From the NCBI GenBank assembly GCA_963710355.1, contig CAVPZU010000001.1:434001-498000 (forward strand): a DNA stretch of 64,000 bases, in the 5' to 3' direction. Below the pieces are notes generated by a model. It ran no database searches and was not told the origin of the DNA. It saw only the letters and a program-made list of their open reading frames with translations. The DNA comes from Fen-1359 sp963710355. GTDB lineage: Bacteria > Planctomycetota > Phycisphaerae > Sedimentisphaerales > Anaerobacaceae. A program made the position numbers and the translations under genes. This document shows positions 13,034 to 21,281 of the stretch, in pieces (positions within the stretch are counted from its first letter, which is position 1; every line of letters begins with the position of its first letter).

Positions 13034-13116
13034 AAAATTAGTTTTTAGTTTTTAGTTTTGAGTTCTTAGTTTTACGAATAACTCAAAACTTATCACTTAA
13101 AACTCAAAACTACAAC
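13034..13116. repeat. Heptamer word block between tRNA-Ala and tRNA-Ile
   Basis: The spacer is almost wholly 7-bp words: first TTTTTAG, TTTTTAG, TTTTGAG, TTCTTAG, then on the opposite polarity AACTCAA, AACTTAT, CACTTAA, AACTCAA. The two halves are roughly inverted, so the transcript could fold back on itself between the two tRNAs. It is the longest intergenic member of the family. Confidence 0.7.
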
Positions 13117-13190
<74 letters not shown>

Positions 13191-13254
13191 GGCAAAGCCG
13201 ATAGATTGCCCTGCGGTCGATGTTTGCCTCAATAATATCGGCAAGGGGCTCGTG

Positions 13255-13283
13255 ATTTTACATATAAAGTTAAAAAAGAGCAA
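13255..13283 (-). promoter_or_regulatory. Putative sigma-70 promoter for the tRNA-23S-5S operon
   Basis: On the minus strand a -35 of TTGCTC (13278-13283) and a -10 of TAAAAT (13255-13260) are separated by exactly 17 bases. The site lies 65 bases before tRNA-Ile and directly after the terminator at 13284-13317. Its position makes it the best candidate for starting an rRNA transcript that lacks 16S. Confidence 0.6.
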
Positions 13284-13317
13284 TAAAAAAACCGTTGGTT
13301 GAACTGCCAACGGTTTT
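13284..13317 (-). terminator. Rho-independent terminator upstream of the rRNA promoter
   Basis: AAAACCGTTGG and CCAACGGTTTT form an 11-bp stem with an 8-base loop, followed on the minus strand by a run of seven T. It would stop transcription arriving from the sensor gene at 13759-14538 and shield the rRNA unit. It is nearly symmetric, but only the minus strand has the long T-run. Confidence 0.75.
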
Positions 13318-13758
13318 ATCCCGTTTCCAATCTGCCTGTAAGAGGCAGTTCAGCTTCACAAAAAACAGATTAACACTCTCTTTTCCAAAATTGTTAAACC
13401 CTTTAAATGGGCCTTATCATCACCCAATTATTATCAGTTTAATCCGACAAACAACAATAGTCAAGATAATTTTTGCGATTTTTTAACAATATGACCGCCG
13501 GTCGGTAAATGTTCGTTAAAACCATATAGGGATATGGGTTAGGGGATAGAAGGAGCACAAGTGCGAAAGTGCAAAAGCCATGAACGAAGACGATTAATCA
13601 CGTTCGAATATAAGTTCTATGGAATCAGATGCCATACCAAAAGTTGCCCGCTCTGCTTATCACCACTCGGATAAATTTTTATATACTACGGGATTACCAA
13701 TTTTTTGAGAACTGATAATAGCATAATCCGAAAATTCAGTTATCCTAAACTCCTTATT
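13318..13758. other. Intergenic stretch without a recognisable gene
   Basis: I see no coding frame. Minor items are a small hairpin CTGCCT/AGGCAG near 13331-13347 and a short repeat around 13560-13580 (GTGCGAAAGTGCAAAAG). It probably holds the 3' untranslated region of the sensor gene. Confidence 0.4.
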
Positions 13759-14538
13759 TTACAGTGAATCTTTTTCGGGGTTGTCGAGGCCGAGTTTCTT
13801 TTCGAGGAGTTTGATAGACTGCAAAATGATATAGGCCTCGTCGTTTGTTTTTATGTCGGAAGCGATGCCGGCTTTTCTCAATAGTTCGGTTATTCTCTTT
13901 GATAAGTAGGAGATAGCATTAGAGATATAAAAGGGGAAATACCAGAAATAGCCAAAGGCCAAAATGATGCACAATGTAGCTGTTACGGACATGTAGGTTT
14001 TTATGTTAGCAGACTGTTGTTTTGTTATCAGACTTTTTCGAACAACAGACTGCATGTTAATGTCATTGATGCTGTGGATGGATTGTTTGAGTTTTTCATA
14101 ACAAGGCAGGACTTCGTTAAAATACATTGAGGTAGTGCCTAAACCGTTTTTAATCTTAGTGCAGAGATTCATATAAACAGCATAATCGCGATTGAGCGTG
14201 TTAACGTAATCTTTTTCGTGAATCTCTGTTATGTTGTTATTTTCAGCTTTGAGATTTTTTTCAAAATCGATTCTGCCGGCTTCGAAAAGCTGGGAATAAT
14301 AATCGGATAATTTTTTGCTGTCGCTGGGATTAAAGATAGTGCTGCTGATGGAAGTTCTGGTGTCGTCGAGTGCGGAGAGCATATTTTTTGAATAGACAAT
14401 AGAATCATAATTGTTTTTGAGAATACTGTCAGCTTCTTCAGACAGTTTGCCAATGTAATAAGAGCAGAAAAATGCGAGGGCAAAAATGATAGCGAACAGA
14501 ACCCCCAGGCCAATTGAAAGCTTTGTTTTAAGTACCAT
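13759..14538 (-). CDS. Membrane sensor protein with four-helix extracytoplasmic domain, no kinase domain
   Basis: 259 residues. Residues 1-28 form a membrane helix after MVLKTKLSIGLG, a start typical of HAMP histidine kinases and chemoreceptors. Residues 30-180 are alpha-helical and hydrophilic, like a four-helix-bundle sensor, with NNYDSIVYSKNMLSALDD as in NtrY-like kinases. A second membrane helix is at about 182-203. After it come 55 residues resembling a HAMP or linker segment, and then a stop. The histidine kinase or PAS part normally attached is absent, and no continuation in another frame follows, so this looks like a truncated or stand-alone sensor. Ligand unknown. The terminator at 13284-13317 lies some 440 bases downstream. 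Confidence 0.75.
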   Translation of the reverse strand: MVLKTKLSIGLGVLFAIIFALAFFCSYYIGKLSEEADSILKNNYDSIVYSKNMLSALDDTRTSISSTIFNPSDSKKLSDYYSQLFEAGRIDFEKNLKAENNNITEIHEKDYVNTLNRDYAVYMNLCTKIKNGLGTTSMYFNEVLPCYEKLKQSIHSINDINMQSVVRKSLITKQQSANIKTYMSVTATLCIILAFGYFWYFPFYISNAISYLSKRITELLRKAGIASDIKTNDEAYIILQSIKLLEKKLGLDNPEKDSL

Positions 14539-14702
14539 AACGCCTCCAAAATTTAATTAAGTCAAGATATAATCTGGCATTTCCCATATTAATCCGCCAT
14601 CCACCTTCGCTAAGGCTTCGTCGGACAAGCAGGCGGATTAAACGCTTGGCTACGCAAGCAAGCCTTTCGATGCCACGATAATATCAAAATCTTCCTCGAA
14701 TT

Positions 14703-14752
14703 AACATCCCAAATACCATTGCGCCACTCATATAAAACGCCTGCGAAACCAA
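14703..14752. repeat. Direct repeat A, copy 1
   Basis: 50 bases beginning AACATCCCAAATACCATTGC match 17329-17378 with a single difference. Together with repeat B it brackets the spermidine-synthase-like gene. The surrounding 14581-14785 stretch has further internal repeats: two copies of a roughly 30-base word ending in ATAATATCAAAAT, and an ATCCGCC...GGCGGAT palindrome at 14591-14639. Confidence 0.85.
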
Positions 14753-14787
14753 GCATTTCGATTCCATAATAATATCAAAATTCAAAA

Positions 14788-14866
14788 CCCGACATTCGCC
14801 TGCCTCTGCCCCCGCATCTTCCTGTCGGAAGACAGGAGCGGGGACAAGTCGAGGCAGCAGGTCGGG
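14788..14866. repeat. Large GC-rich hairpin element
   Basis: Nested inverted segments CCCGAC/GTCGGG, CCTGCCTC/GAGGCAGCAGG, CCCCGC/GCGGGG and CCTGTC/GACAGG close on a GGAA tetraloop, making a hairpin of about 79 bases. It lies between repeats B and A of copy 1 and is absent from the matching position in copy 2 (17379-17430), so it looks like an insertion after the duplication. Its GACAAGTCGAGGCAG words recur in weaker form near 26030 and 40727. Confidence 0.7.
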
Positions 14867-14910
14867 AAATAATCAAGATAATAGCATATCGAGGTCTTGT
14901 CAATCGGTTC

Positions 14911-15034
14911 AGCAGACACAAAAACTTTTTAGAATTGGTATCATTTTTTAATATGGCCTAACTGTTCGGCGACGTTTTCATAGATTAGCTGCTGGGCATT
15001 TTTCAATGGGCCCTGCAGATAAGTGCGGGCGATT
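14911..15034 (-). pseudogene. Duplicated 3' end of nrnA (repeat B, copy 1)
   Basis: The stretch matches 17431-17554 at a constant offset of 2520 bases with about ten changes to position 15026. On the minus strand 15024 to 14941 encodes TYLQGPLKNAQQLIYENVAE followed by QLGHIKK and a stop, nearly the same as the true NrnA C-terminus. No other part of nrnA is here. It begins some 30 bases after the stop codon of the preceding gene. This is a 3' remnant, not a gene. Confidence 0.9.
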
Positions 15035-15065
15035 CGCCAATGTAAACTTTGACGAAGCCAGAAGG

Positions 15066-17291
15066 CTATTTCTCAATTTCTGATCTTCTAAGCTCTACCC
15101 ATTCAAGAATTTTCTGCAGATGGTCGGCAGATTCCTTGTTGCCGGTATACAACATAAAGCCTGCAGCTTTTTTCAAAACCGCAACGGCTTGGTCGTAACG
15201 GTTTTGGGCAACCAGTGCCTGTGCCAATGCTGTATAGTTTCGCATATCATACGGGTTCATATCGACCGCCTGCTCGAAATACCTGGCAGCTTCGGTGAAA
15301 TTGCCGTTTTCTATTAGGACAGTGCCCAATCCGTAGACTATCTCAATTGAATTTGGTTCTATAGCCAGGTCTTCGTGCAGAGCCTCAATCGTTTTATCCA
15401 TATAGCTTGAGGCTTCATCGTGTCTGTTTAATTTCTTCAATACCAAAGCTATATTGTAGTAGACGAATGACACACTTTGTTTTACCCCTGCCGGCGCTTT
15501 GTCATTATATTCAATTGCGGTCTGAAAAGCCTTGATTGCCTGCTCGAGCTTACCCTGTTCTGCAAGGGTCAGGCCTATCTCGAAATGCACTCTGGTCGAA
15601 ACATCGGGAGAGACAGCAGCAGCTCGTTTGTATTTGGCGATACTTTTGTCCCACTTCTTGTTTTCTCTCAACTTGTCGGCCTGCTTAACATACTCGGACG
15701 CCAGTGAATAATCGGCCCATTCAACCACCGCGGGTGCTGCAAGATTTTCAACGGGTGCATAGTCATCGGTCAGGACAGTCCCGCCAGCCTTTTTCCCGAG
15801 CATTTCCATGTCTGAATTGTTCAAAATCCATAAATTCGAACCTTTTATCATTTCTTCCTCTGCCAGATGTTCGAGGTCGATGTTGTTCTTGGCGGCAATA
15901 ATTACAAAAGTATTGCGGGCTCTGGGCGACATGTTTTCTGCGATCACCCGGACATCAGGAAACGTCAGCTTGAGAGTGTCGATGATGCTGCCTATGAACC
16001 TGCCTGATTCGAGTACATCTATGACATTTATCATGTAAACGCCGTCATCGGTAAGAATTTGCGCTATTTTGTCGTTAAATTCCCTTGTTACCAACTGGTA
16101 AGGGACGGAGTAGTTATCAAAAGCATCCTCGTATACAAAATCATATAGGGGTACTTTTCCGCCGAGCATTTCTTTTTGTATCAGATGGTCGACGTAATTG
16201 CGGGCATCCATGGTAAATATGTTAATCGGGACATCAGGCTTGAGCCCGAATGCCTGTACGGCAGCCTCGGTGACAGCCGGGTCTATTTCAGCGACATCAA
16301 TACGACTTCCTGGCCAGACATCTGCAATATATCGGGGGAACACATACCCCCCTCCACCTATTGCCAAAATGGAAAGTCTGTCTTTGTCCCGGGCTTGTCG
16401 ATGCGTTACCGTTGCATAAATCCGCTCGTAGAAATATCTGAGGTCTCTTATGTTGTTCATTGTAATTTCGCTGTGTCTGAGTTTGTCTTGGATGAGCTTG
16501 CGGCGGTCGGGATCGCTCGATATGCGTATTACCGCAATATAGCAGTACTGGCTTTCGTCTTTGTAGAGGATGTTCGGGTCGTGTGGTTCTCTGAGCGCAA
16601 ATGATGTACCGGTATTCTGAGCCCACTCGGCATCGGCAGTTCCCATTGTCAATAGGGCAAAGAAGACAGCAGCCCACACATAGAGGACCCAGCATCTGGT
16701 CCAGTAAAGAATGGCCAGCATCAGCAGCGTTGCGCCGATAGTCCAGATAATGGCAATGGTTCCCATCGCGGCTATCAGATAAAAGCCAGCAAGAAATGTG
16801 CCTGCAATACTCCCGGCGGCACTCCAGGCATATATATTTCCGATAGTTCTGCCTGGCGGCAGACCCCGTTCAAGGGCCATCTTTGCAACCACCGGGCTTA
16901 CCGCCCCAAGCAGTGTGGACGGGAGCAGGAAGACTATGCAAACGTGGCTGAAAATTCGCACAGACCAGCCGAACTGCCACAACCATACCCATTCGCCGAC
17001 AAGATTATTCAGAGTCACGACCAGCACACATGCTGCTGAGGAGAGGCCGAAAAGCACAGCCAGTGCTTTTCCTGCATTGAAACGGTCTGCGATTCGGCCG
17101 CCTAAATAATTGCCAAGGCTGATGCCTGCCAACACCACCCCTATTACCGATGTCCATGTGTAAAGCGATGAGCCGAGGTGGCGGGAAATCAGCCTGCCTG
17201 CAACAAGTTCCAGTACCATGATGCATCCGCTGGAAAAGAATACCGTGGCACTCGGGACTAAAATTGTTAAAAAACTTCTGGATTTGTTCAT
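15066..17291 (-). CDS. Membrane spermidine-synthase-like protein with C-terminal TPR repeats
   Basis: 741 residues. Residues 1-215 form about seven membrane helices starting FFSSGCIMVLELVAGRLI, the usual opening of fused spermidine-synthase-like membrane proteins. Residues 300-480 are a Rossmann methyltransferase-like domain (ILAIGGGGYVFPRYI, VAEIDPAVTEAA, MDARNYV), as in spermidine synthases. Residues 560-735 are TPR repeats (FEIGLTLAEQGKLEQAIKAF and similar). Polyamine-synthase activity is not shown for this architecture, so I avoid the name speE. The gene is framed by direct repeats A and B and sits between the intact nrnA and a copy of the nrnA 3' end, which marks it as inserted or duplicated. 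Confidence 0.85.
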   Translation of the reverse strand: MNKSRSFLTILVPSATVFFSSGCIMVLELVAGRLISRHLGSSLYTWTSVIGVVLAGISLGNYLGGRIADRFNAGKALAVLFGLSSAACVLVVTLNNLVGEWVWLWQFGWSVRIFSHVCIVFLLPSTLLGAVSPVVAKMALERGLPPGRTIGNIYAWSAAGSIAGTFLAGFYLIAAMGTIAIIWTIGATLLMLAILYWTRCWVLYVWAAVFFALLTMGTADAEWAQNTGTSFALREPHDPNILYKDESQYCYIAVIRISSDPDRRKLIQDKLRHSEITMNNIRDLRYFYERIYATVTHRQARDKDRLSILAIGGGGYVFPRYIADVWPGSRIDVAEIDPAVTEAAVQAFGLKPDVPINIFTMDARNYVDHLIQKEMLGGKVPLYDFVYEDAFDNYSVPYQLVTREFNDKIAQILTDDGVYMINVIDVLESGRFIGSIIDTLKLTFPDVRVIAENMSPRARNTFVIIAAKNNIDLEHLAEEEMIKGSNLWILNNSDMEMLGKKAGGTVLTDDYAPVENLAAPAVVEWADYSLASEYVKQADKLRENKKWDKSIAKYKRAAAVSPDVSTRVHFEIGLTLAEQGKLEQAIKAFQTAIEYNDKAPAGVKQSVSFVYYNIALVLKKLNRHDEASSYMDKTIEALHEDLAIEPNSIEIVYGLGTVLIENGNFTEAARYFEQAVDMNPYDMRNYTALAQALVAQNRYDQAVAVLKKAAGFMLYTGNKESADHLQKILEWVELRRSEIEK

Positions 17292-17328
17292 ATTTGCTTT
17301 CCTTCACATTGTTTATATTGGTCCGCAT

Positions 17329-17378
17329 AACATCCCAAATACCATTGCGCCGCTCATATAAAACGCCTGCGAAACCAA
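17329..17378. repeat. Direct repeat A, copy 2
   Basis: Matches 14703-14752 at 49 of 50 positions. It lies between the start of the membrane spermidine-synthase-like gene and the end of nrnA, 52 bases from repeat B copy 2 (17431-17554), which contains the genuine nrnA 3' end. Confidence 0.85.
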
Positions 17379-17460
17379 TTTTCAAATGCTCCAAACTGTT
17401 CCGGATTTTGAATTTTTCATTATTCGGAACAGCAGACGCAAAAACTTTTTACAATTGGTA

Positions 17461-18459
17461 TCATTTTTTAATATGGCCTAACTGTTCGGCTACGTTCTCA
17501 TAGATTATTTGCTGGGCATTTTTCAATGGGCCCGGGAGGTAGGTGCCTGAGGCCTGTGAGTGGCCGCCGCCGCCAAACTTCTGGGCTATTTTGCGAACAT
17601 CGACCGCCCCCCTGCTGCGGAGCGAACATCTGAACCTGCCATCCTTTAATTCGATGAAGAGAGCGGCCACCTCGACGGTTTTCATCCGCTGACACTCGTC
17701 AATGAGACTTTCGGTGTCGCTGTCAGCGGCGCCGGTCTGCTCGAAATCTTTGCGAAGAAGATATTGTGTTGCGAATCGGTCATCAAAATGCAGCTCGATG
17801 GTATTAAGCATCGCCGTCATTAGTTTAAATCGCTGGGGCGAAAAATTCTGATATAATGTGTGATAAATATCCGCTGAACTGACGCCTGTTTCGAGCAGTT
17901 CTGCACAGGCACGATGGGTGCGGCTGTCGGTGTTGGAAAATCTGAACCAGCCGGTATCGGTGGATATGGCGACAAAAAGAGGCACAGCGATTTTCTTTGT
18001 TAATGGCCATTTGGCGGCCTTAATCAAATCGAAGATAATCAGTCCGGCAGCCGATGCGGTCGTATCAACGATTTCTACATCGCCCAGACCGTCATTCGTG
18101 GCGTGATGGTCGATAACCAAAAGTGGTTTTGTCTTTTTCTTTAGCACATCGGCAAGGCCGGGCAACTGACTTTTACTGTTGACATCAACGAGGACAATCA
18201 AGTCAAAGGTGTTTAATTTTTCGGCTGTGAAGGTTTTGCTGAAAAATGTCGGCTCTTTTTCAAAGAGGAATTCATACCACCGCGGCAGTTCACTAATGAG
18301 CAGGATTTCATTTTTTTTGCCGAGCTGATTAAATAGTTCGTTCAATGCAACAACCGACCCGCAGGCATCCCCGTCCGGCCGAGTATGAGTAGCGATTAGA
18401 ATATTTTTGGATTCATCTATATATTGAATTGCTCTTTGAAAATCCCTGAACTCATTCAT
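17461..18459 (-). CDS. nrnA: DHH-family oligoribonuclease/pAp phosphatase NrnA
   Basis: 332 residues from the chosen ATG at 18459, which has AAAGG 5 bases upstream; an in-frame ATG 33 bases earlier lacks such a site. Motifs in order: ATHTRPDGDACGS (motif I), IVLVDVNS, LLVIDHHATND (the DHH motif), and in the DHHA1 domain KFGGGGHSQASG. The family degrades short RNAs (nanoRNA) and 3'-phosphoadenosine 5'-phosphate with Mn2+ in the cytosol. It follows the nucleotidyltransferase gene by 40 bases. Its last 28 codons and some downstream sequence are duplicated at 14911-15034. Confidence 0.92.
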   Translation of the reverse strand: MNEFRDFQRAIQYIDESKNILIATHTRPDGDACGSVVALNELFNQLGKKNEILLISELPRWYEFLFEKEPTFFSKTFTAEKLNTFDLIVLVDVNSKSQLPGLADVLKKKTKPLLVIDHHATNDGLGDVEIVDTTASAAGLIIFDLIKAAKWPLTKKIAVPLFVAISTDTGWFRFSNTDSRTHRACAELLETGVSSADIYHTLYQNFSPQRFKLMTAMLNTIELHFDDRFATQYLLRKDFEQTGAADSDTESLIDECQRMKTVEVAALFIELKDGRFRCSLRSRGAVDVRKIAQKFGGGGHSQASGTYLPGPLKNAQQIIYENVAEQLGHIKK

Positions 18460-18499
18460 ATTAGCCTTTCCATTTTGCAGCGCCATTCGCATTTAAGAG

Positions 18500-19081
18500 T
18501 TAATATTTAGTTTCAGATATGGCCTTTTCCAATAATTCTGACAATTGGAGGACAGATGCCCATTTTTTAAGGTAATCATAATCAAGTTTATTTTTCTGAA
18601 CCGTTAAAACTCCCAAAATATCATCCCATTGTTTTTTCGATGTCTGGTCTGCCGACTGATACCACTGAAGCTTAAGCAAGATAATATTCTCGGGCGAAAC
18701 AAAGGAAAAAGTTTTATCCGTGGTTTCAGATAATTTTACTTTTTTTGGATGTTGGAGCATCTGTCTTTGAAACGCTATATCTTTGCAAACAAAGATATCA
18801 ATCTTGTAGGATGTTTGCAGGTGAATAATATTAAAACTCAAACGAGAATTCAGGGCTTGATACATCGCCGGTTTACTGATGTAAAATCTTGTCTTGAGAT
18901 TTTCATAAATCTTTTCCGCCAAATCTGCAAACGGCTCTACAGTAATGTCTGCGTCAATTGTAAATCGAACCTTTCCATAATATGAACTTGCGATAGAACC
19001 ACCAATAGCATACCGAACGCCGAATTGTTCAAGGACTTCAACAAAATCCTTTAACACCTCAACATCATTTGGGTAATTCAT
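18500..19081 (-). CDS. Nucleotidyltransferase-fold protein (AbiEii/DUF6036-like)
   Basis: About 193 residues from an ATG at 19081 that has GGAG 9 bases upstream; longer in-frame starts exist. Residues 18-50 read VRYAIGGSIASSYYGKVRFTID followed by AD, the G-S and D-x-D pattern of nucleotidyltransferase folds in the MNT/AbiEii/DUF6036 group. The second half contains SPENIILLKLQWY, shared by that group. Such proteins are often toxins or partners in two-gene defence or toxin-antitoxin modules. It overlaps the preceding small gene by 17 bases, which suggests translational coupling. Substrate unknown; the toxin role is only inferred from family and pairing. Confidence 0.75.
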   Translation of the reverse strand: MNYPNDVEVLKDFVEVLEQFGVRYAIGGSIASSYYGKVRFTIDADITVEPFADLAEKIYENLKTRFYISKPAMYQALNSRLSFNIIHLQTSYKIDIFVCKDIAFQRQMLQHPKKVKLSETTDKTFSFVSPENIILLKLQWYQSADQTSKKQWDDILGVLTVQKNKLDYDYLKKWASVLQLSELLEKAISETKY

Positions 19082-19319
19082 TGGATTTATCTCCATAGAC
19101 CTGCCCGAATAACTGGTCGCCGAGACGTTCCTTTGCATAGAGAAGGCGGATTTGTTCATCGGTTGCGTTGGGGTATCTATCTCGCAGGCCGGCCATCCAA
19201 ATATCTCTTCCCATCTGAAGGGCGCTGAAAATCAATTCGCCCTTTTGCTGCGACGACATATTCCGCAAAATATCAGTCAAAACTTTTTCGGCTTCCGGCG
19301 ATGTATCCGTAATATTCAT
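19065..19319 (-). CDS. Small helical protein paired with a nucleotidyltransferase (possible antitoxin)
   Basis: 84 residues if started at MNITDTSPEAEKV. The body (EAEKVLTDILRNMSSQQKGE, then the ARxNPxA-like segment RDRYPNATDEQIRLLYAKER) resembles a family of small helical proteins encoded directly before MNT/DUF6036-type nucleotidyltransferases, sometimes labelled Rv0078B-related antitoxins. It lies between typA and the nucleotidyltransferase and overlaps the latter. No strong ribosome site precedes any candidate start, so the N-terminus is uncertain. Confidence 0.65.
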   Translation of the reverse strand: MNITDTSPEAEKVLTDILRNMSSQQKGELIFSALQMGRDIWMAGLRDRYPNATDEQIRLLYAKERLGDQLFGQVYGDKSNELPK

Positions 19320-19378
19320 ACAGAAGATTATAAGCATCAGGGGAAAGGTTGCAACAGACAAAACCACCGGCTAAACCG

Positions 19379-21241
19379 TTAAACCTTCGCAATTTTTCTT
19401 CTGGCACGGCGGCGGTCGGCGTCGGTTAAAAAATACTTTCGAATACGAATACTCTTCGGACAAATCTCGACAAGCTCATCGTCCTGAATATATTCGAGTG
19501 CGATTTCGAGGCTCATTTTCCGGGCAGGCCTGATTCTGGCAGCATCGTCCTTACCTGCGGAGCGGATATTTGTCATCTGCTTTATCCTTACCGCATTGAC
19601 GGGGATATCTTTTTCCTTACAGTGTTCGCCGACGACCTGGCCCACATAAACAGACTCGCCCGGTTCGACAAAGAACTGGCCTCGGTCGTAAAGTGCATCG
19701 AGTGCGTAGGCGGTGACTTGGCCGGTATCGGTCGCAATCATAACGCCGGCCTGTCGCTGCGGGATATTGCCGCGCTTCGGCTCATATCTTTCAAAGGTGT
19801 GATACATTACAGCCCTGCCCTGCGTGGCGTTGAGCAGTCTGGTGTGCAGGCCGAACAGGCCTCGCGATGGAATGGTAAATTCGAGATGGATGTAATCGCT
19901 TGCCCCGCTTTTGGTATTCATACTGATAAGCTCGCTGCAGCGGGTTGCAAGCAGGCTCATAATGGCATTCTGGCAGTCAACAGGACAATCTATTGCCAGC
20001 AGCTCGATGGGTTCCTGAACTTTGCCGTTGACATTATGCAAAATCACGCTGGGTTTGCCGACGCAAATTTCATAACCTTCGCGTCTCATATTTTCAAGCA
20101 GGATACCAAGGTGCATCAATCCCCTGCCGGAGACCTTATACTCATCACCGGTATCCCCCGGTTCGACGCGGAGAGCGACATTCTGCTGCAATTCCTTTTC
20201 GAGCCTTTCGCCAATCTGTCTGCTGGTGACATATTTTCCCTCCCTGCCGGCAAACGGGCCGTCGTTGACCCTGAATGTCATCGTCATCGTAGGCTCATCG
20301 ACGATGATAACCGGCAGCGCCACAGGATTGTCGGGGCAGGCTATGGTATTTCCGATATCGACAGGGTCGAGACCTGCAACGGCGCAGAGTTCGCCTGCGG
20401 GGACGGAATCAACTTCCTTTCTGCCGAGTCCCTGAAAGAGATAAAGCATCTGCACCTTCTGGCGGGTTTGTTTACCATTTCTGTCAATAACGGTTACTAA
20501 TTGTCCTTTTTTGATGCGGCCGCTGAAAATTCTGCCAATGGCGATTTTGCCGACATAATCGGAATAGTCGAGTGTGGTAACGAGCATCTGGAGCGGGCTT
20601 TTGGGCGATGCGTGCGGCGGTTTGATGTGTTTGATAATGGCATCGAAAACCGGCTGCATATCAGTGTGTTTATGTTTGAGGTCGGTGGTCGCCCAGCCCT
20701 CTTTGGCGGAGGCGTAAATAACAGGAAAGTCGAGGGAGTGGTCATCGGCGCCGAGCTGAACGAGCAGGTCAAAGACTTCGTTGACAACATCATCGGGACG
20801 TGAATCTTTGCGGTCAACCTTGTTTATGACAACGACGGGTTTTAGCTTGTTTTGCAGCGCCTTGCTGAGGACGAAGCGGGTCTGCGGCATCGGGCCTTCA
20901 AAGGCATCGACGAGCAGCAGAACGCCGTCAGCCATTTTGAGGACTCGTTCGACCTCCCCGCCGAAATCGGCGTGGCCCGGCGTGTCGATAATGTTAATCT
21001 TGTATTTTTTACCGTGATAGTCGGTGTACATAACAGAACAGATTTTGCTTAAAATTGTAATGCCGCGTTCTCGTTCGATGGGGTTGGAATCCATAATGAG
21101 GCCTTCCTGTCCGCCGGCGAGCTTGTCGAGATCTTCGGAGCGAAACATACCCGATTGGTACAGCAGTCTATCGACCAGCGTGGTTTTGCCGTGGTCAACG
21201 TGAGCAATTATTGCAACGTTGCGAATATGACTTGCAGGCAT
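19379..21241 (-). CDS. typA: Ribosome-associated translational GTPase TypA/BipA
   Basis: 620 residues, the normal length. G1 is AHVDHGKTTLVDRLL, the switch region IMDSNPIERERGITIL and G3 DTPGHADFGGEV are TypA-specific, and G4 is NKVD. Domains II, III and the TypA C-terminal region follow (SRGLFGLHTRLLNATQGRAV and GSVSP-like positions as PGESVYVGQVVGEH). The protein binds 70S ribosomes and helps 50S assembly and stress or cold growth in other bacteria. It is 41 bases downstream of ribF on the same strand. Confidence 0.97.
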   Translation of the reverse strand: MPASHIRNVAIIAHVDHGKTTLVDRLLYQSGMFRSEDLDKLAGGQEGLIMDSNPIERERGITILSKICSVMYTDYHGKKYKINIIDTPGHADFGGEVERVLKMADGVLLLVDAFEGPMPQTRFVLSKALQNKLKPVVVINKVDRKDSRPDDVVNEVFDLLVQLGADDHSLDFPVIYASAKEGWATTDLKHKHTDMQPVFDAIIKHIKPPHASPKSPLQMLVTTLDYSDYVGKIAIGRIFSGRIKKGQLVTVIDRNGKQTRQKVQMLYLFQGLGRKEVDSVPAGELCAVAGLDPVDIGNTIACPDNPVALPVIIVDEPTMTMTFRVNDGPFAGREGKYVTSRQIGERLEKELQQNVALRVEPGDTGDEYKVSGRGLMHLGILLENMRREGYEICVGKPSVILHNVNGKVQEPIELLAIDCPVDCQNAIMSLLATRCSELISMNTKSGASDYIHLEFTIPSRGLFGLHTRLLNATQGRAVMYHTFERYEPKRGNIPQRQAGVMIATDTGQVTAYALDALYDRGQFFVEPGESVYVGQVVGEHCKEKDIPVNAVRIKQMTNIRSAGKDDAARIRPARKMSLEIALEYIQDDELVEICPKSIRIRKYFLTDADRRRARRKIAKV

Positions 21242-21281
21242 AATATATTTTAAAAACCTTTCATTAAGAGTTTACGAAAAT

